DNA from: Gymnopus androsaceus JB14
Lineage: Eukaryota; Basidiomycota; Agaricomycetes; Agaricales; Omphalotaceae
DNA: 64,000 nucleotides
Direction: 5' to 3'
Assembly (NCBI GenBank): GCA_009733575.1
Contig: ML769554.1
Location: 25,807 to 89,806 of the forward strand
Shown here: piece by piece, positions 22,234 through 32,340 of the stretch
Numbering within the stretch: the stretch's first letter is position 1
Layout: every line of letters begins with the position of its first letter
Notes under the pieces: model-generated
The model's database searches: none
The model's input: only the letters and a program-made list of their open reading frames with translations
Told to the model about the DNA's origin: nothing
Program-made: the position numbers and the translations under genes

Positions 22234-22611
22234 CTAAACAATGCCTGCATTATCATCAATCTTCTGATGCATAGCCATAGGTGGTATCCATGTACCAATA
22301 TTCATAAATAGATATTCAATTTCAGGGATGTCAGGTAGGTCATCTGGCCAGTCCCTTGGACAACCTCTCAGAAAGCTAGGGTGGAATCCTGACAACCCAC
22401 TTTGAGCACTTGTAAGGAAATCTGCAAGTGACATTTCTTGGTAAGCTGGAGGTTGGTGGTCTAGTAATGGCATATGCCAGTATGGAAGTCCCTTCCACCA
22501 AGGCAGCCTCTCGCAAATGATTGGCCAGCCATCCCCATGCTCATATGGTTCAATGTTGGAAGAATAATAAAATTCTTCCATCATTTTATCCTGTGCAACC
22601 CTTTTGCACAT
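22234..22611 (-). CDS. Unrecognised reading frame, Trp/Pro-rich, possibly downstream exon of the next entry
   Basis: The 125-codon frame has an unusual Trp/Pro density (PWWKGLPYWHMPLLDHQPP, CPRDWPDDLPDIPEIEY). It lies 6 bp beyond the end of the DUF6699-like frame on the same strand and could be a separate small gene or a further exon. No family recognised. Confidence 0.35.
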   Translation of the reverse strand: MCKRVAQDKMMEEFYYSSNIEPYEHGDGWPIICERLPWWKGLPYWHMPLLDHQPPAYQEMSLADFLTSAQSGLSGFHPSFLRGCPRDWPDDLPDIPEIEYLFMNIGTWIPPMAMHQKIDDNAGIV

Positions 22612-22617
22612 TGTTAG

Positions 22618-23043
22618 TTACAATGTGCTATCAAATTTCAAAAATTTGTCATACCTTTGGACCCATTTTATGTATCCATCTTTATCTTCCATCTGATGAC
22701 AACTTTTCCAAAGAAAACTCCAGTGGTTCGCATCAATTGTTTTTGCAATTGCTGTTCTGAAAGCAATGAAGAAGTCTAAGACTGTAACTCCTTTTGGGTT
22801 GTACACTGTGAAGTCTTGCCATACAACATGTTTCATGATTTGTACTTCAATGTAGGTTGTTGGGATAGATGTGATATGATGGTATGCCACAGGGGGGTGC
22901 TGTGCAAGATAGATCAGCATACTTTCTGACCAATGCGATATGGACTTCCAGCGGTCTTCAAACCAGGGAAAAGGCTCTGCGATGATGTCTATCCTTGGGT
23001 GTTCTGGACCATTGGGATGTTGTATGGTGGTACATGGTTGATT
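22618..23043 (-). CDS. DUF6699-like protein, partial model
   Basis: The open frame runs from about 23043 down to 22618. It contains IIAEPFPWFEDRW, then VVWQDFTVYNPKGVTVLDFF at the position of the conserved NP.GVTV.D core of DUF6699, followed by a predicted helix (AFRTAIAKTIDANHW). This domain is widespread in Agaricomycetes; its function is unknown. The N-terminus is unclear because no ATG begins the frame at 23043. A related core occurs at 21104-21835, so the two may be local duplicates. Confidence 0.45.
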   Translation of the reverse strand, partial: NQPCTTIQHPNGPEHPRIDIIAEPFPWFEDRWKSISHWSESMLIYLAQHPPVAYHHITSIPTTYIEVQIMKHVVWQDFTVYNPKGVTVLDFFIAFRTAIAKTIDANHWSFLWKSCHQMEDKDGYIKWVQRYDKFLKFDSTL

Positions 23044-23468
23044 TTTGTTGTTTGGCTGATATTGAATACAGATCTTGTCATGACATCAGTGGTTGTGAAT
23101 TAGACTCAATAGGTCTTTGAATGGTAGGCGGTTGTCAACAGTGTTGCCAAAGGAATATTGACAAAGACTTGTTTCGTATTTATCATCCCTTTAAAAGTGT
23201 TCATGTTATCTATTAATGTAGCGAGATTAGTGAAGACATACTCTGATTTATTGCTCATGAGTTAACAATGGTTGATATTGTATTTGGGAGATGATGAGTG
23301 TATTGTTCATCTTATTGCTTTTGATGTGTGGTTTTATATTCTGTATTTAAGTCATGTGTCTACTGTCATGTAGCTCACATAATCAATTTATTGAAATTTG
23401 TTGAAGGTGTGAAATTAATCAAGCTTATCATTGCACAGGAAAAAAATAAAAAGATATATGATCAAGAA
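23044..23468. other. No recognisable gene
   Basis: AT-rich; nothing identified. Confidence 0.5.
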
Positions 23469-23469
23469 G

Positions 23470-23572
23470 TGTTCCTGCTCAGATTCGAACCCAAACATCA
23501 CCGGATTTCTATAATGCTTGATATATGATATTGGTATGGCATGATACATTATACCACTAAACCATGGCACTT
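23470..23572 (-). repeat. tRNA-like sequence with clear A and B boxes
   Basis: On the minus strand TGGTTTAGTGGTA (23552-23564) is a near-consensus A box and GGGTTCGAATCTG (23480-23492) a near-consensus B box. The spacing of about 60 nt is long and the presumed acceptor ends do not pair. A tRNA pseudogene or SINE head fits better than an active tRNA. Confidence 0.45.
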
Positions 23573-23918
23573 TGTATTGTGGTGTAATTTGTTTTATAAG
23601 TCCTAAAGATGTATATGTATTATAATCAAAAAATGCAAGTGTTCTTATAGGTACATGTGTCTATCTTCCTTATTTAAATGTAAGATTATGAGTTATTTGA
23701 AAGATGTAGAATTTATAGTATTCTTTCTTCAAGGTTCTGACTATGTTATGAATGAAAAATTTTGTGCATTGCTCCAACTTCCATGTACATGTTTGTCTCC
23801 CATAAACTTAGTGGTTTTTATTTTTTGCAGTCAGGAGATTTGATAGGATTTTGCAGGATTTTGATAAACTTTGAGATATATTCAGTATAGTCCTTGCTAT
23901 TTGTAGGTAGTCATATTA
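23573..23918. other. No recognisable gene
   Basis: AT-rich; nothing identified. Confidence 0.5.
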
Positions 23919-25137
23919 TTAAAGTACAGAGTCTATATATTGTTGTGAAATATTTTCAAAATTTGTTCTAAAAGGTTTGATTACTTTAAAAAACCTGAAA
24001 TTGTTCTTATGGGTTTTCCAAGTCTTGCATTCCTGATGCTCCTTCTGTCTCTCCATTTCTTTCTTAGCCCATGTCACCCCAGCATCTGTTTTGAAACCCA
24101 AGTTCGGTCCAATCTCTTCCCAATCCTGGAGCTTTGGCCACCATCCATTTAAAGCATAATGATCTTGGGTCCTTGGTTTTTTATTTGGTGGCATATTGGA
24201 ACCTTCAGTCTCTGGAACATTCAACTCTTCAATGATTTCTCCAGGTTCAACAAAGCCTTGATACATCAGAAAAAATGGTCTGGGCCCAGGATGACCCCAG
24301 GTCACTTAGGCAGCCTAGGCCACCTAGGAATAATGCAAAAACTTTGGACACCTCAGGTATCCTAGGCCTCCTAGGCCTCCTAAGCCTCCTAAGCCTCCTA
24401 AGAATTCTGAGGGTATCCTCAGATTGCCTCAGGCTGCCTTAGGATGCCTCAGGACAGCCCAGGATGGCCCAGGATGGCCCCCAGAATTGCTAGGAAGCTT
24501 AGGAGGCTTAGGGGGCCTAGGAGGCCTAGGATACCTGAGGTGTCCAAAGTTTTTGCATTATTCCTGGGTGGCCTAGGCTGCCTAAGTGACCTGGGGTCAT
24601 CCTGGGCCCAGACCATTTTTCCTGATGTATTGAATTGTCATTATAAAGCAATGGATGATTTCAGGTTAACTTACGAATACTTGTTCTTGAATATCCAAAT
24701 AATACAATCTCATCCTCAAAGGATAGATTGTCATCGTAATACGCCAATTCTCCCTCCCCTTGTAAACAAATTCCCTGTTGGAATGCATCTTGAGAAGGAC
24801 CTTCAAATATCTTCTCTAAGATCACTGCTTCGTTCAAGGTGAACATCATAAGTAGAGCTGCTAACCCCCCACAAAGCGAGGCTGCTCTACCATGTTTGCT
24901 CCAAAGGAAGGAATTTTGTGAATGTATATAACTAAGGTATTCCTCCTTGGTGAACTTCTCCCTTGGTGGACACCATGGCAATAACTCTATCTCTTTCTCC
25001 CTAGACATTTGCAATGAGGACACAGATAGGTTCCTCTTTTGAGGTCCCTTGATTGCCAGGTAAAATTGACAGCATTCTTTGACCAGGTCAGTAATTACGG
25101 CTTGAATTGAATAGTTGCCATTAATCCAAGTCAACAG
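23919..25137 (-). CDS. Uncharacterised Agaricomycete protein, two exons split by a fold-back element in the intron
   Basis: Exon A (25137 to about 24677) contains WINGNYSIQAVITDLV, then EKIFEGPSQDAFQQGICLQ and YYDDNLSFEDEIVLFG. Exon B (about 24253-23919) contains ALNGWWPKLQDWEE and TDAGVTWAKKEMERQKE. This order (GPS..AF..G.CL, W-D-D/Y-D-D...L, then a WWPK segment) is one I associate with a large, unnamed Agaricomycete protein family often found near repeats; no function is known. A GTAAGT donor and a TATCAAG acceptor frame the intron, which is now about 420 bp because of the element at 24264-24627. Without the element it would be about 54-60 bp. The start codon was not identified. Confidence 0.5.
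24264..24627. mobile_element. 364-bp fold-back element, CATCAG family (CCTAGG subtype)
   Basis: The two halves are nearly perfect inverted repeats for more than 110 bp, starting CATCAGAAAAAATGGTCTGG on the left. A TA duplication flanks it (24262-24263 and 24628-24629). The interior is an array of CCTAGG, CCTCCTAAG and related motifs. It shares the tip and the 2-bp duplication with the CATCAGCAAAA elements but has a different internal motif. Confidence 0.85.
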
Positions 25138-25906
25138 CGCTACAAGTATGACTATTCAAGCATCCAGTATAATAAGTGTAAGCTTTTGGTCAGGTCCTTC
25201 CTGCTGTGGATCCAGGATATAATGGATGGTGCCATTGAGAATCTCCTTCCAAACACCTAGTGACCTGATGACTGTCTGGAATTGCTCTCACTCATCCAAT
25301 GGAAGCCAGATCTTTGATGGTATCTCAGCAATCATCTTTGCTTCATTCATGATACCAAAAAAATCTTGGAGCACATTTATTGGTACTGCAAGGTTTTCAA
25401 CGGTTGTGCGCTCTTGACCACAGAGGATCCCGATTTCACAAAGTTGCATGGGTTTCTGTATGGCGAAGTTATGATTAGTGATGGTTTCGGGTCGGTTTCG
25501 GGTGAAAAAATCTCAAACCAACCCAAACCCGGCCTCCAACCCAATTCCGGCAAGCCGGAGTTGGGTTTCCCGCCCAAATTGGGGTCGGGTCACCCCGACT
25601 TTTTGATACACTCAATCTAGTGTAAAATAGGCACTTGTACATGAATGAAAACTATCTAAGTACTTCAACTATCTACATACTTCCTATCTACGTACTTCAC
25701 CTGATACAAAAAAAACAAGCAGCAATATTATACTTGCAACTTGCAACCTGCACGAGGACCATTTCATCATCTACCAACACTTTGTCATCTTCAGCCTCAT
25801 CATCTTCCTTCAACATTGCTATGAGTTCTGCTTGCGTAAAGAGATCAAGATGTGACCAGTCTCCAAAACATATAAGGGCTTGGATTGTGTTTGAGTGAAG
25901 GCAGTT
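25138..25906. repeat. Mostly non-coding; holds a CGGGT/ACCCG palindromic repeat at about 25478-25605
   Basis: From TAGTGATGGTTTCGGGTCGG to CCCCGACTTTTTGATAC, the block is dense in GGGTT, CGGGT and their complements. A related block in the opposite orientation lies at about 31090-31216. No gene recognised in the remainder. Confidence 0.5.
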
Positions 25907-26464
25907 TCAAAGGTGCAAAATAAGAATTTGTCCCTGAGAGAATGAGCGTTCAACTGAGACAGAGGATGCTAAAGCAATTGGTTGGATGAAAAAAACCAAT
26001 AATTGATATGAGAAAAGGTACATACCCATGATGAGATGAACAGAAATGGCCAGCTTTGACAGGTTTGGATATACTTTGTGGTTCATAATCCACCAGTCAA
26101 GTGGATTTTCTGCGGGCACAACACTGTCCTTGAGGTAGCATTCTAGTTCATTGACTGAGACATTGGGGACCGCCATGTTAACCTGAGAGCGAATGTGTTT
26201 TGCAAAAGAATTGGTGGTGGTCAAGGCTAACAGAGTCTACAGCAAAGCTTAACAAAATATACATTGAGAAGGATAGACTACTCACTGAAGGACCTGGTGT
26301 ACGGGACTCATTGGCTCCTTCATTTCCAGTTGGTTTATAGTGTGTCCAAGCCTCACAAGTAACTTGGAGTGCCTCATTGATCCAGCCATCAGTCCAATTA
26401 AGTCTCATAAAGTAAGTCGTTTTATATGAAGGGTAGAGTACCAGACCAATATTTGGGTGAGAAC

Positions 26465-27484
26465 TAATGACGGACACGAGTCCGGATCCGGAACAGGTAC
26501 CTGCAGGTATACCTGTGGGAATACCCGCAGGTATTTGACCTGCGGATCCCAGTACCTGTTTCCCATGGATCCGGCACAGGTCACAGGTCATCCTTTGGGA
26601 TATTTTTAATGATCTGCAGGTACCTGTGGATCCGGCATCAATAAAAATTTTACTACTCAAGTGCTGTAAATATTGAGTAATTTCATTAAAGTTTGACTGA
26701 TATTACTACATTCATACCTGATGAAGTTATTAACACTAGTATTTGTTTAATACTAGTCAATATTGACTGTATATATTAGTACTATAGTCTAGTATTGGTA
26801 TGTTTTGAATGCAATAGTGCTAGTAAGCTATAATTAACTAGTATAATGGCTATTTTCTCTACTTATGATATATTGATACCAATTCCTGCATTAGTACTAG
26901 TTACTCCAGACTAAGTTACAGCTTAAGCATTAGGTACAGCATACCAGTGGTAATAGCTAGTATTACTACTTTTCTACTAGTAAGTGTAATGCTAGGACTA
27001 AGTGATGGTGCTTGACACATGTAGTAGACTACAGAATATAATTAATGTAACCTTTATAATAATCTTATATGGTTTTGAAATGTAGGTACCTGTATTTCTG
27101 GTCAGTCCAGGTACACACAGGTGAGCCCTGGGTCTTTGTATGCTCTCAAACTCCTATACTTATTAAGTTGTTACTGCTAATACAATACTAGTATAGTACT
27201 GACAAAGCTTAGGCTAAATACTGTATCAAAAAGATAGTCATTGTATTACTTCCAGTCCATGCTATTTAATACTGATACTTATTACTGGAAGCAATGGCAT
27301 AAGATTTATTACTGACAAGTACTGAAAACCTAGATTAAAATTTTTCAACAGGTCATACAGGTACCTGCAGGTATACCTGCCAGTTATACCGGACCTGTTT
27401 CCCACGGATCCGGGGCAGGTCACAGGTCAGCCCTTTGAGGCCACAGGTACCTGTCTGGCGGATCCAGACTCATGTCCATCTTTA
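26465..27484. mobile_element. 1020-bp hAT-type miniature element with 8-bp target duplication
   Basis: GTGAGAAC occurs exactly on both sides (26457-26464 and 27485-27492). The ends are imperfect inverted repeats starting TAATGACGGACACGAGTCCG on the left. Both subterminal zones carry ACAGGTACCTG and GGATCCGG palindromes. The core is AT-rich with many TACTAGT-like words and no gene. An 8-bp duplication is the hAT signature. Confidence 0.85.
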
Positions 27485-28089
27485 GTGAGAACACAACTAA
27501 AACAAAACAAAAAATGGCCACATTACCCATAGAAACTCGGTAAATATCAGAACTATCCGATAGCTCATAATATTTGTTCATTGTCTTCTCTCCAATTGAG
27601 ACAGCATGTTGAAGTGGCACGGATAGAACCTGGTCATCTAAGATCCCTATGGCGAAGTTTTCATCAAGTTTATCCATTGCTGGGATAACTGCTGAGATAT
27701 TTGGGGAGTTTGAGGAAAAGAACTCGGTGGCATCCTTCAGAGACTATTGAGATAGATAAGCCAAGCGAAGAGGGCACAAAGAAGTGTGTAGTTACCTTCA
27801 AAACATGTACCAGATCTTTGACAGCATCCCATTCCGATTCCATGAGCATGTAGTTGGTTAAAGCATTTGAGGAGGAGTCCAGAAACTTGTGAACAATTTC
27901 CTTCATCTCAAGGAAGGCAGTAAGCATATTGTAAGTAAAGTTCCAACGAGTTGCAATGTCACAAGGAAGAGTTCAGTTTTTGAAAGGAGTCCCTGCCACA
28001 GCTTTATGCCAGGCAGGGAGGAGGATGGTGGGTGAGTTGATGACTTTGAACAATACTTGACAAGTCTACAAAAAAGGAGGTTAGTAAGC

Positions 28090-28340
28090 GTCCAAAAGAA
28101 GAAGAAACCAATTTGATTGGACATGGAGATTGTAATCAATCAAGTACCAATTGAATTGGTTTCTGCCAGGGTTCAAAATTTCCATATTGGGTAATTTTGA
28201 CTGAAGGTTGGTGGAAACCAATTCGATTGGTGAACAATAATCAAGTACCAATCGAATTGGTTTCCGCCAGGGTTCAAAATTTCCATATTGGGTAATTTTG
28301 ACTGAAGGTGGGTGGAAACCAATTCGATTGGTGAACAATA
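28090..28340. repeat. Tandemly doubled palindromic insertion within the hAT relic
   Basis: A unit of about 115 bp (CCAATTGAATTGG-type palindrome, GCCAGGGTTCAAAATTTCCA, GGGTAATTTTGACTGAAGG) occurs twice in tandem. It is bordered by GAAACCAATTCGATTGG-type palindromes. A small inverted-repeat element that was doubled is the likeliest reading. Confidence 0.55.
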
Positions 28341-29960
28341 ATGAACTTACTTTGACAAGGGCACTATGGAGGGGCGCTATGTCCTTTGCCCACTGCTTTC
28401 TCTCTGTTACTGTCATCTCCTGAGGTACATCAATGAAACCATCAATATCTTCCTTGTCTCAAACACCATGCTCTTCAATGTTGTGGAGCTCAGCCTGAAG
28501 CTCCTCAATCTCTACTCCATCGCCAAGACCAAGCAGTTCCGCATCCTTGTCGCCATTGCCACTGTCATTGCTACCACCATCAGTGTTCTTTTTACAGTTC
28601 TTCAGCTCAAACAGGCAAAGAATTCCTTTTGCCGACAAGTTAACTGTATGAGCCATGCACCAAACATGTCCATGGCGTCCCATAAAATTAGGAAGGAGTT
28701 TTTTCAGTTTGTCAATCATAGTGCCGTTTGCCAAGGCATTATCACAGGTTATGCTCAAGATCTAGGGAGGTATGTATCAGTCTGCTGCTCCATGTATAAA
28801 GCCAAGCTGACCTTATCTTGAATGCCATATTCCTTCAGCACGTGCTCCACACATTTTGCCATGTTTAACCCAGAATGTGAGCATGGGAGTTCGATGAAAT
28901 CCAATAGGTGATTAACGGGTTCTTCTTTGCCATTGTCATGTTTTCGCAAGCGAGAAATATTGATAGACATCCATGGTTGATGATTTGGGGATGTCCAGCA
29001 ATCAAGAGCAATACAATGCTCACTGTCATAGGCCTAGAAACGTTTTGGTGAGTAAATATATTATCGCTAGTCTTGTGCATACCTGAAGTTCAGTTGCCAG
29101 CTTCTCCTTTGACTTTCCATAGAGCTTCCATACTTCCTTCAACACTTGTTGCCTGGGTGGCACATAACGGTCTGGCTGTCCTTCGCATTGAAGCCACTTG
29201 TAGCAGCAACCTGCCACAGTGTTAAACAGGCAACCTTCTTCAGCACACATGCATGCAGTCCCAACACTATTTTTCATCTACCGTTAATGCCTCTAGCCAG
29301 TTTGATGAACTTTATACAACATACCAAAGTGATTCTTTGGATGGTCTCAAAGTTGAGCAGAGCTTGTCCCAAGTTTTCTTCAGAGGCTGGTACAGCAAGG
29401 TGAGCTTTGATTGCTCACCGCATTTTTCTTTTCAGAGTTCCTGACACAGTTCCTTGTTTGTGGTTTTACTGTCTAGTGTCTTCACTCGGTCAACAGTTTC
29501 CTTCCCCCAGCACTTCTGAGCATGCAAGAGCAATGCACCTAACAAATAAGTGAGTACTTTAGGTCATGTAGAGATGTTGAGGACTTACCCATTGATGCAG
29601 CATCATTACCACTTGCACCCTGTTTAATGCTTCCTCAACAAATGGTGCAGTGATAAACAATAAATTTTGCCTTGCTGTCAGTATCAAACTCGACATCAGG
29701 GTCACGTCCAAAGAATGCATAGGCGTTTGACTTCCTTTTTGCCACAATGTCACCTGTGGATAAGGTTAGTTGAATTAGGGGCTATGTTCTGACAATCTAC
29801 TGACAAATTCTTTTGATTTCTTTTTTTTTAGCTGCTTCAATGTCTTGTTCTTTGCCAGAGTCTGCCGTCAGATCAATAGTTGGATCGGTGGGTGCTGGTG
29901 AAGATAGGCAAGAATGCTGTGAGGACCCGTCGTCAGTGGTGCTGCCACTATTGTTGATAT

Positions 29961-30160
29961 CATCATCTATGTCTTATGGTGAGTGACCAATTTTGCAAAG
30001 AATGGCCAAAGTTACTTACCTGTATCTCATCTAGACTTTTTATTCTTTTGACCTCAACCTCGCAAAGTATTGATTGTGTTTTTGACTTGATCAGTAGGCG
30101 ACAAGTTTCTTTTTTGTTTACCTTTGTCAGGCATGATGGAAGAAGTGGTAAAGAGGTATA
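29961..30160. other. 5' region of the hAT relic; boundary unclear
   Basis: A minus-strand frame (SKTQSILCEVEVKRI) may be the hAT N-terminal part; not certain. Confidence 0.25.
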
Positions 30161-30989
30161 CATCAGCAAAACCTGTATGTAGTCCAGAGTGCTCCAGAGC
30201 TCTCCAGAGCTCCCAGAGCTTCTGGAGCAGCCAGAGCAAGGATAGTAGCTCTAGAGTGCTCTAGAGTGCTCTGAGTCAGGCAAAAGAAGAGTGTATCAGC
30301 AAAACATTTATGTTCTTCAGAGTGCTCTGGCGCTCTGGCGCTCTCTGGAGACCATCCATCATTTGACACGACAAACTTTTGAGCCCCATTTAATTTTAAT
30401 TGAGAAATTTCACATGGTAACCAGGCAATAATAATAGCGAGTTCATATGCATCATTTATTGTATGAGAGTGTGCGCTGTCAACATAAGTACTACTCTACT
30501 ACTACTAAGTGGCTAGTCAATGTTTCCCAATTTCTGTTTCCCCCGTCTCTCACTCTCTAAGTCTGCTTCTGCCTCCACAACCTTTAGACATTACTAAATA
30601 TTAGTCAATTGATGCTGAAAATAGATAAGAACTTACCAAGAGAGGAAATATATGTGGACCAAGTTGCAACACTGGAAGGAAGTAAGAAAAAAAGTACGAG
30701 TTCAACATTCAACTTGGAGTTGAACAGTGGCGCCTTTTATACAACATTCTGGCAGTTTCCCACATATATATTGCCAGTTGTCAGTTATATGATATAAAAG
30801 GAAGGTGTTGTAACATGTTGCAACGCCTTCCTTTTACATTACTTGCCTGACATTCTGTGACAGCTGGCAATCAATTCCATCAGCGCCTACAGCTTCAGAG
30901 TGGCCAGAGCAGTCAGAGCACTCCAGAGCACTCCAGAGCATCAATTCAATGCTCTGAACTGCTCCAGCAACATACAGGTTTTGCTGATG
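30161..30989. mobile_element. 829-bp CATCAG-family element
   Basis: It has 20-bp perfect terminal inverted repeats (CATCAGCAAAACCTGTATGT) with a TA duplication on each side (30159-30160 and 30990-30991). Both ends carry GCTCCAGAG/CTCTGGAGC arrays. A second, imperfect tip (TATCAGCAAAAC) at about 30294 suggests nesting. There is an AT-rich core and no transposase. Confidence 0.8.
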
Positions 30990-31089
30990 TAACTGTATAA
31001 GGGGTGAATTTGCTTTTATACCTGCACAATTGATCCAACTACATAGTACTTAATAATACAGAAGTAAATCTTCAATGTCATGACTTGAG

Positions 31090-31216
31090 GCAGCGCTATC
31101 TGAGAAGTCGGGTTATGTGTTGGGTGTCGGGTTCTGAAAAGGTCATCCCGACCCGCACCCAGACCAGTGTCCCAACCCGGAACCCAACAAAACCCACCCA
31201 ACCCGGTAACATCACT
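31090..31216. repeat. CGGGT/ACCCG palindromic repeat
   Basis: Starts near GAGAAGTCGGGTTATG and ends CCCGGTAACATCACT. The end motifs match those of the block at 25478-25605 in reverse orientation, so these are two copies of one family. No coding capacity. Confidence 0.5.
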
Positions 31217-31410
31217 GGGCATATGTCCTAAGGTATCCTGGGGCATATGTCCTAGGATGTCTCAGGATGTCCCAGGACACTTAGGATGACTAAGATACCT
31301 GAGGTGTCCAAAGTTTTACCCTTTTTCCTGGGCCAATTAGGATGCCTGAGGTTGCCTAAGAGGCTAGGAGACCTCAGATCCTCCTGGGCTCAAAACAGTT
31401 TTTGCTGCTG
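31217..31410. mobile_element. Right half of a CATCAG-like element (CCTAGG subtype) truncating secreted-gene copy 3
   Basis: Repeated CCTAGGAT/CCTAAG motifs and the phrase CTGAGGTGTCCAAAGTTTT match the element at 24264. The right tip, GTTTTTGCTGCTG, ends at 31410, immediately at the start of the surviving part of secreted-gene copy 3. The left tip is not found. Confidence 0.5.
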
Positions 31411-32340
31411 AAGCTTGAACCACGAAAATGGTGCAATGGGTTTTAGAGGGCCAGGATGTGATGACCACAGTCCTAGGGCCGACAAATACTCCCCAGATTA
31501 TCTATCCGAATCCCTATCCCTATGACATCAAAAAACCCCAGACAATCTTGAGGGACATTTACCAGTCTATTGCGGGGGTCTCAGGGGTCTGACTTTTATA
31601 CTTTCAGATCGTGGGTGGGCGTAAACATTGCAGGCCACAGGGCCGTGGTGCAACGCAACCTTGCCATATACTTGTTGGTGAGGATGCAAGGGAGGATCCT
31701 CTGTTCGGAATTATAAGCACCACGAAAGGAAAAGGTTTAAGTCTACGAGGCTCACTGGCAATAGGTACGTAAATCAGTGTGTTATTCTGGATACAATTCA
31801 ATCATGGCCTCATTTTAATGTTCTCCAGCTTCTTTTAGCAGCTCCCCGACACAGAACGTGAAGATGGCAGTGATTAAAGTAGCCAAGTCTTCAGTATGAT
31901 GGTTATTCGAGCAACCAGAGATGATCGCAAAGTTCGGATCTTTGGTAGTTGTTTTCTTGAATGACTTCCCCCTTCCAAGTATTCCACCAGATGAGTCTGT
32001 TCATTTTCAATTCCACGGCGCACCCGGTTCTCCCTGCCCCGAAGAAAAACCTTGCTTCGCCCTTGTAGGAATCAATCAGAATCAGGATGGGAAGTTGGGG
32101 CACGCCAATTCTGTACATTATGGAGCGGTATGGGATTATGATCACGGATTGGGAGTTGATCAAGCAAGAAAGCCTATCGTTGTTGTACAAGTTACAGCCC
32201 CAAGAGGTATGTAAACCGCGTCTACTATGTCGATCTTTGTCTCATTGCTTTTCAGCTCAGGAGATTGCCTCGGCCCACGCCTCTGAAAATGGCAGCCTAC
32301 ACTCAGCATCTCCCTCTGAACATGGCGGTCTACACTGACT
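31411..32340 (+). pseudogene. Secreted-protein family, copy 3 (5' truncated)
   Basis: It starts within coding exon 2 (AAGCTTGAACCACG) and runs to the last exon (CAGGAGATTGCCTCGG...). TGA replaces CGA at the first codons, a further TGA follows the GVSGV segment, and another stop replaces the Arg of SSVRWLF. Exon 1 and its promoter are missing. Its last coding exon is longer than in copies 1 and 2, as in copy 4, with a repeated SxxSEHGGLH-type tail. The function of the family is unknown. Confidence 0.75.

Larger units (their letters stand above)
25907..29960 (-). pseudogene. hAT-family transposase relic
   Basis: Read on the minus strand from about 29960: an acidic Ser/Asp-rich N-terminus, then a BED-like region with FFGRDPDVEF and HAQKCWGKETVDRVK. 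The catalytic-region landmark ITCDNALANGTMIDKL...CMAHTVNLSAKGIL follows at about 28750-28600, then NYMLMESEWDAV and IYRVSM. A HPNIGLVLYPSYKTTYF segment lies at about 26455-26400. The C-terminal dimerisation motif SSVSVERSFSQG lies near 25960-25930. These are the hallmarks of hAT DNA transposases. Stops and frameshifts occur, for example a TGA in the CTIC..GSIKQG segment near 29640, and at least two insertions split it (26465-27484 and 28090-28340). It is inactive. Confidence 0.75.

Noticed and set aside
23470..23572. Functional tRNA gene
   Set aside because: A and B boxes are present, but the box spacing is long and no acceptor stem pairs; kept only as a tRNA-like repeat.
28090..28340. CRISPR-like array
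   Set aside because: Only two head-to-tail units with no unique spacers, in a eukaryotic transposon relic.
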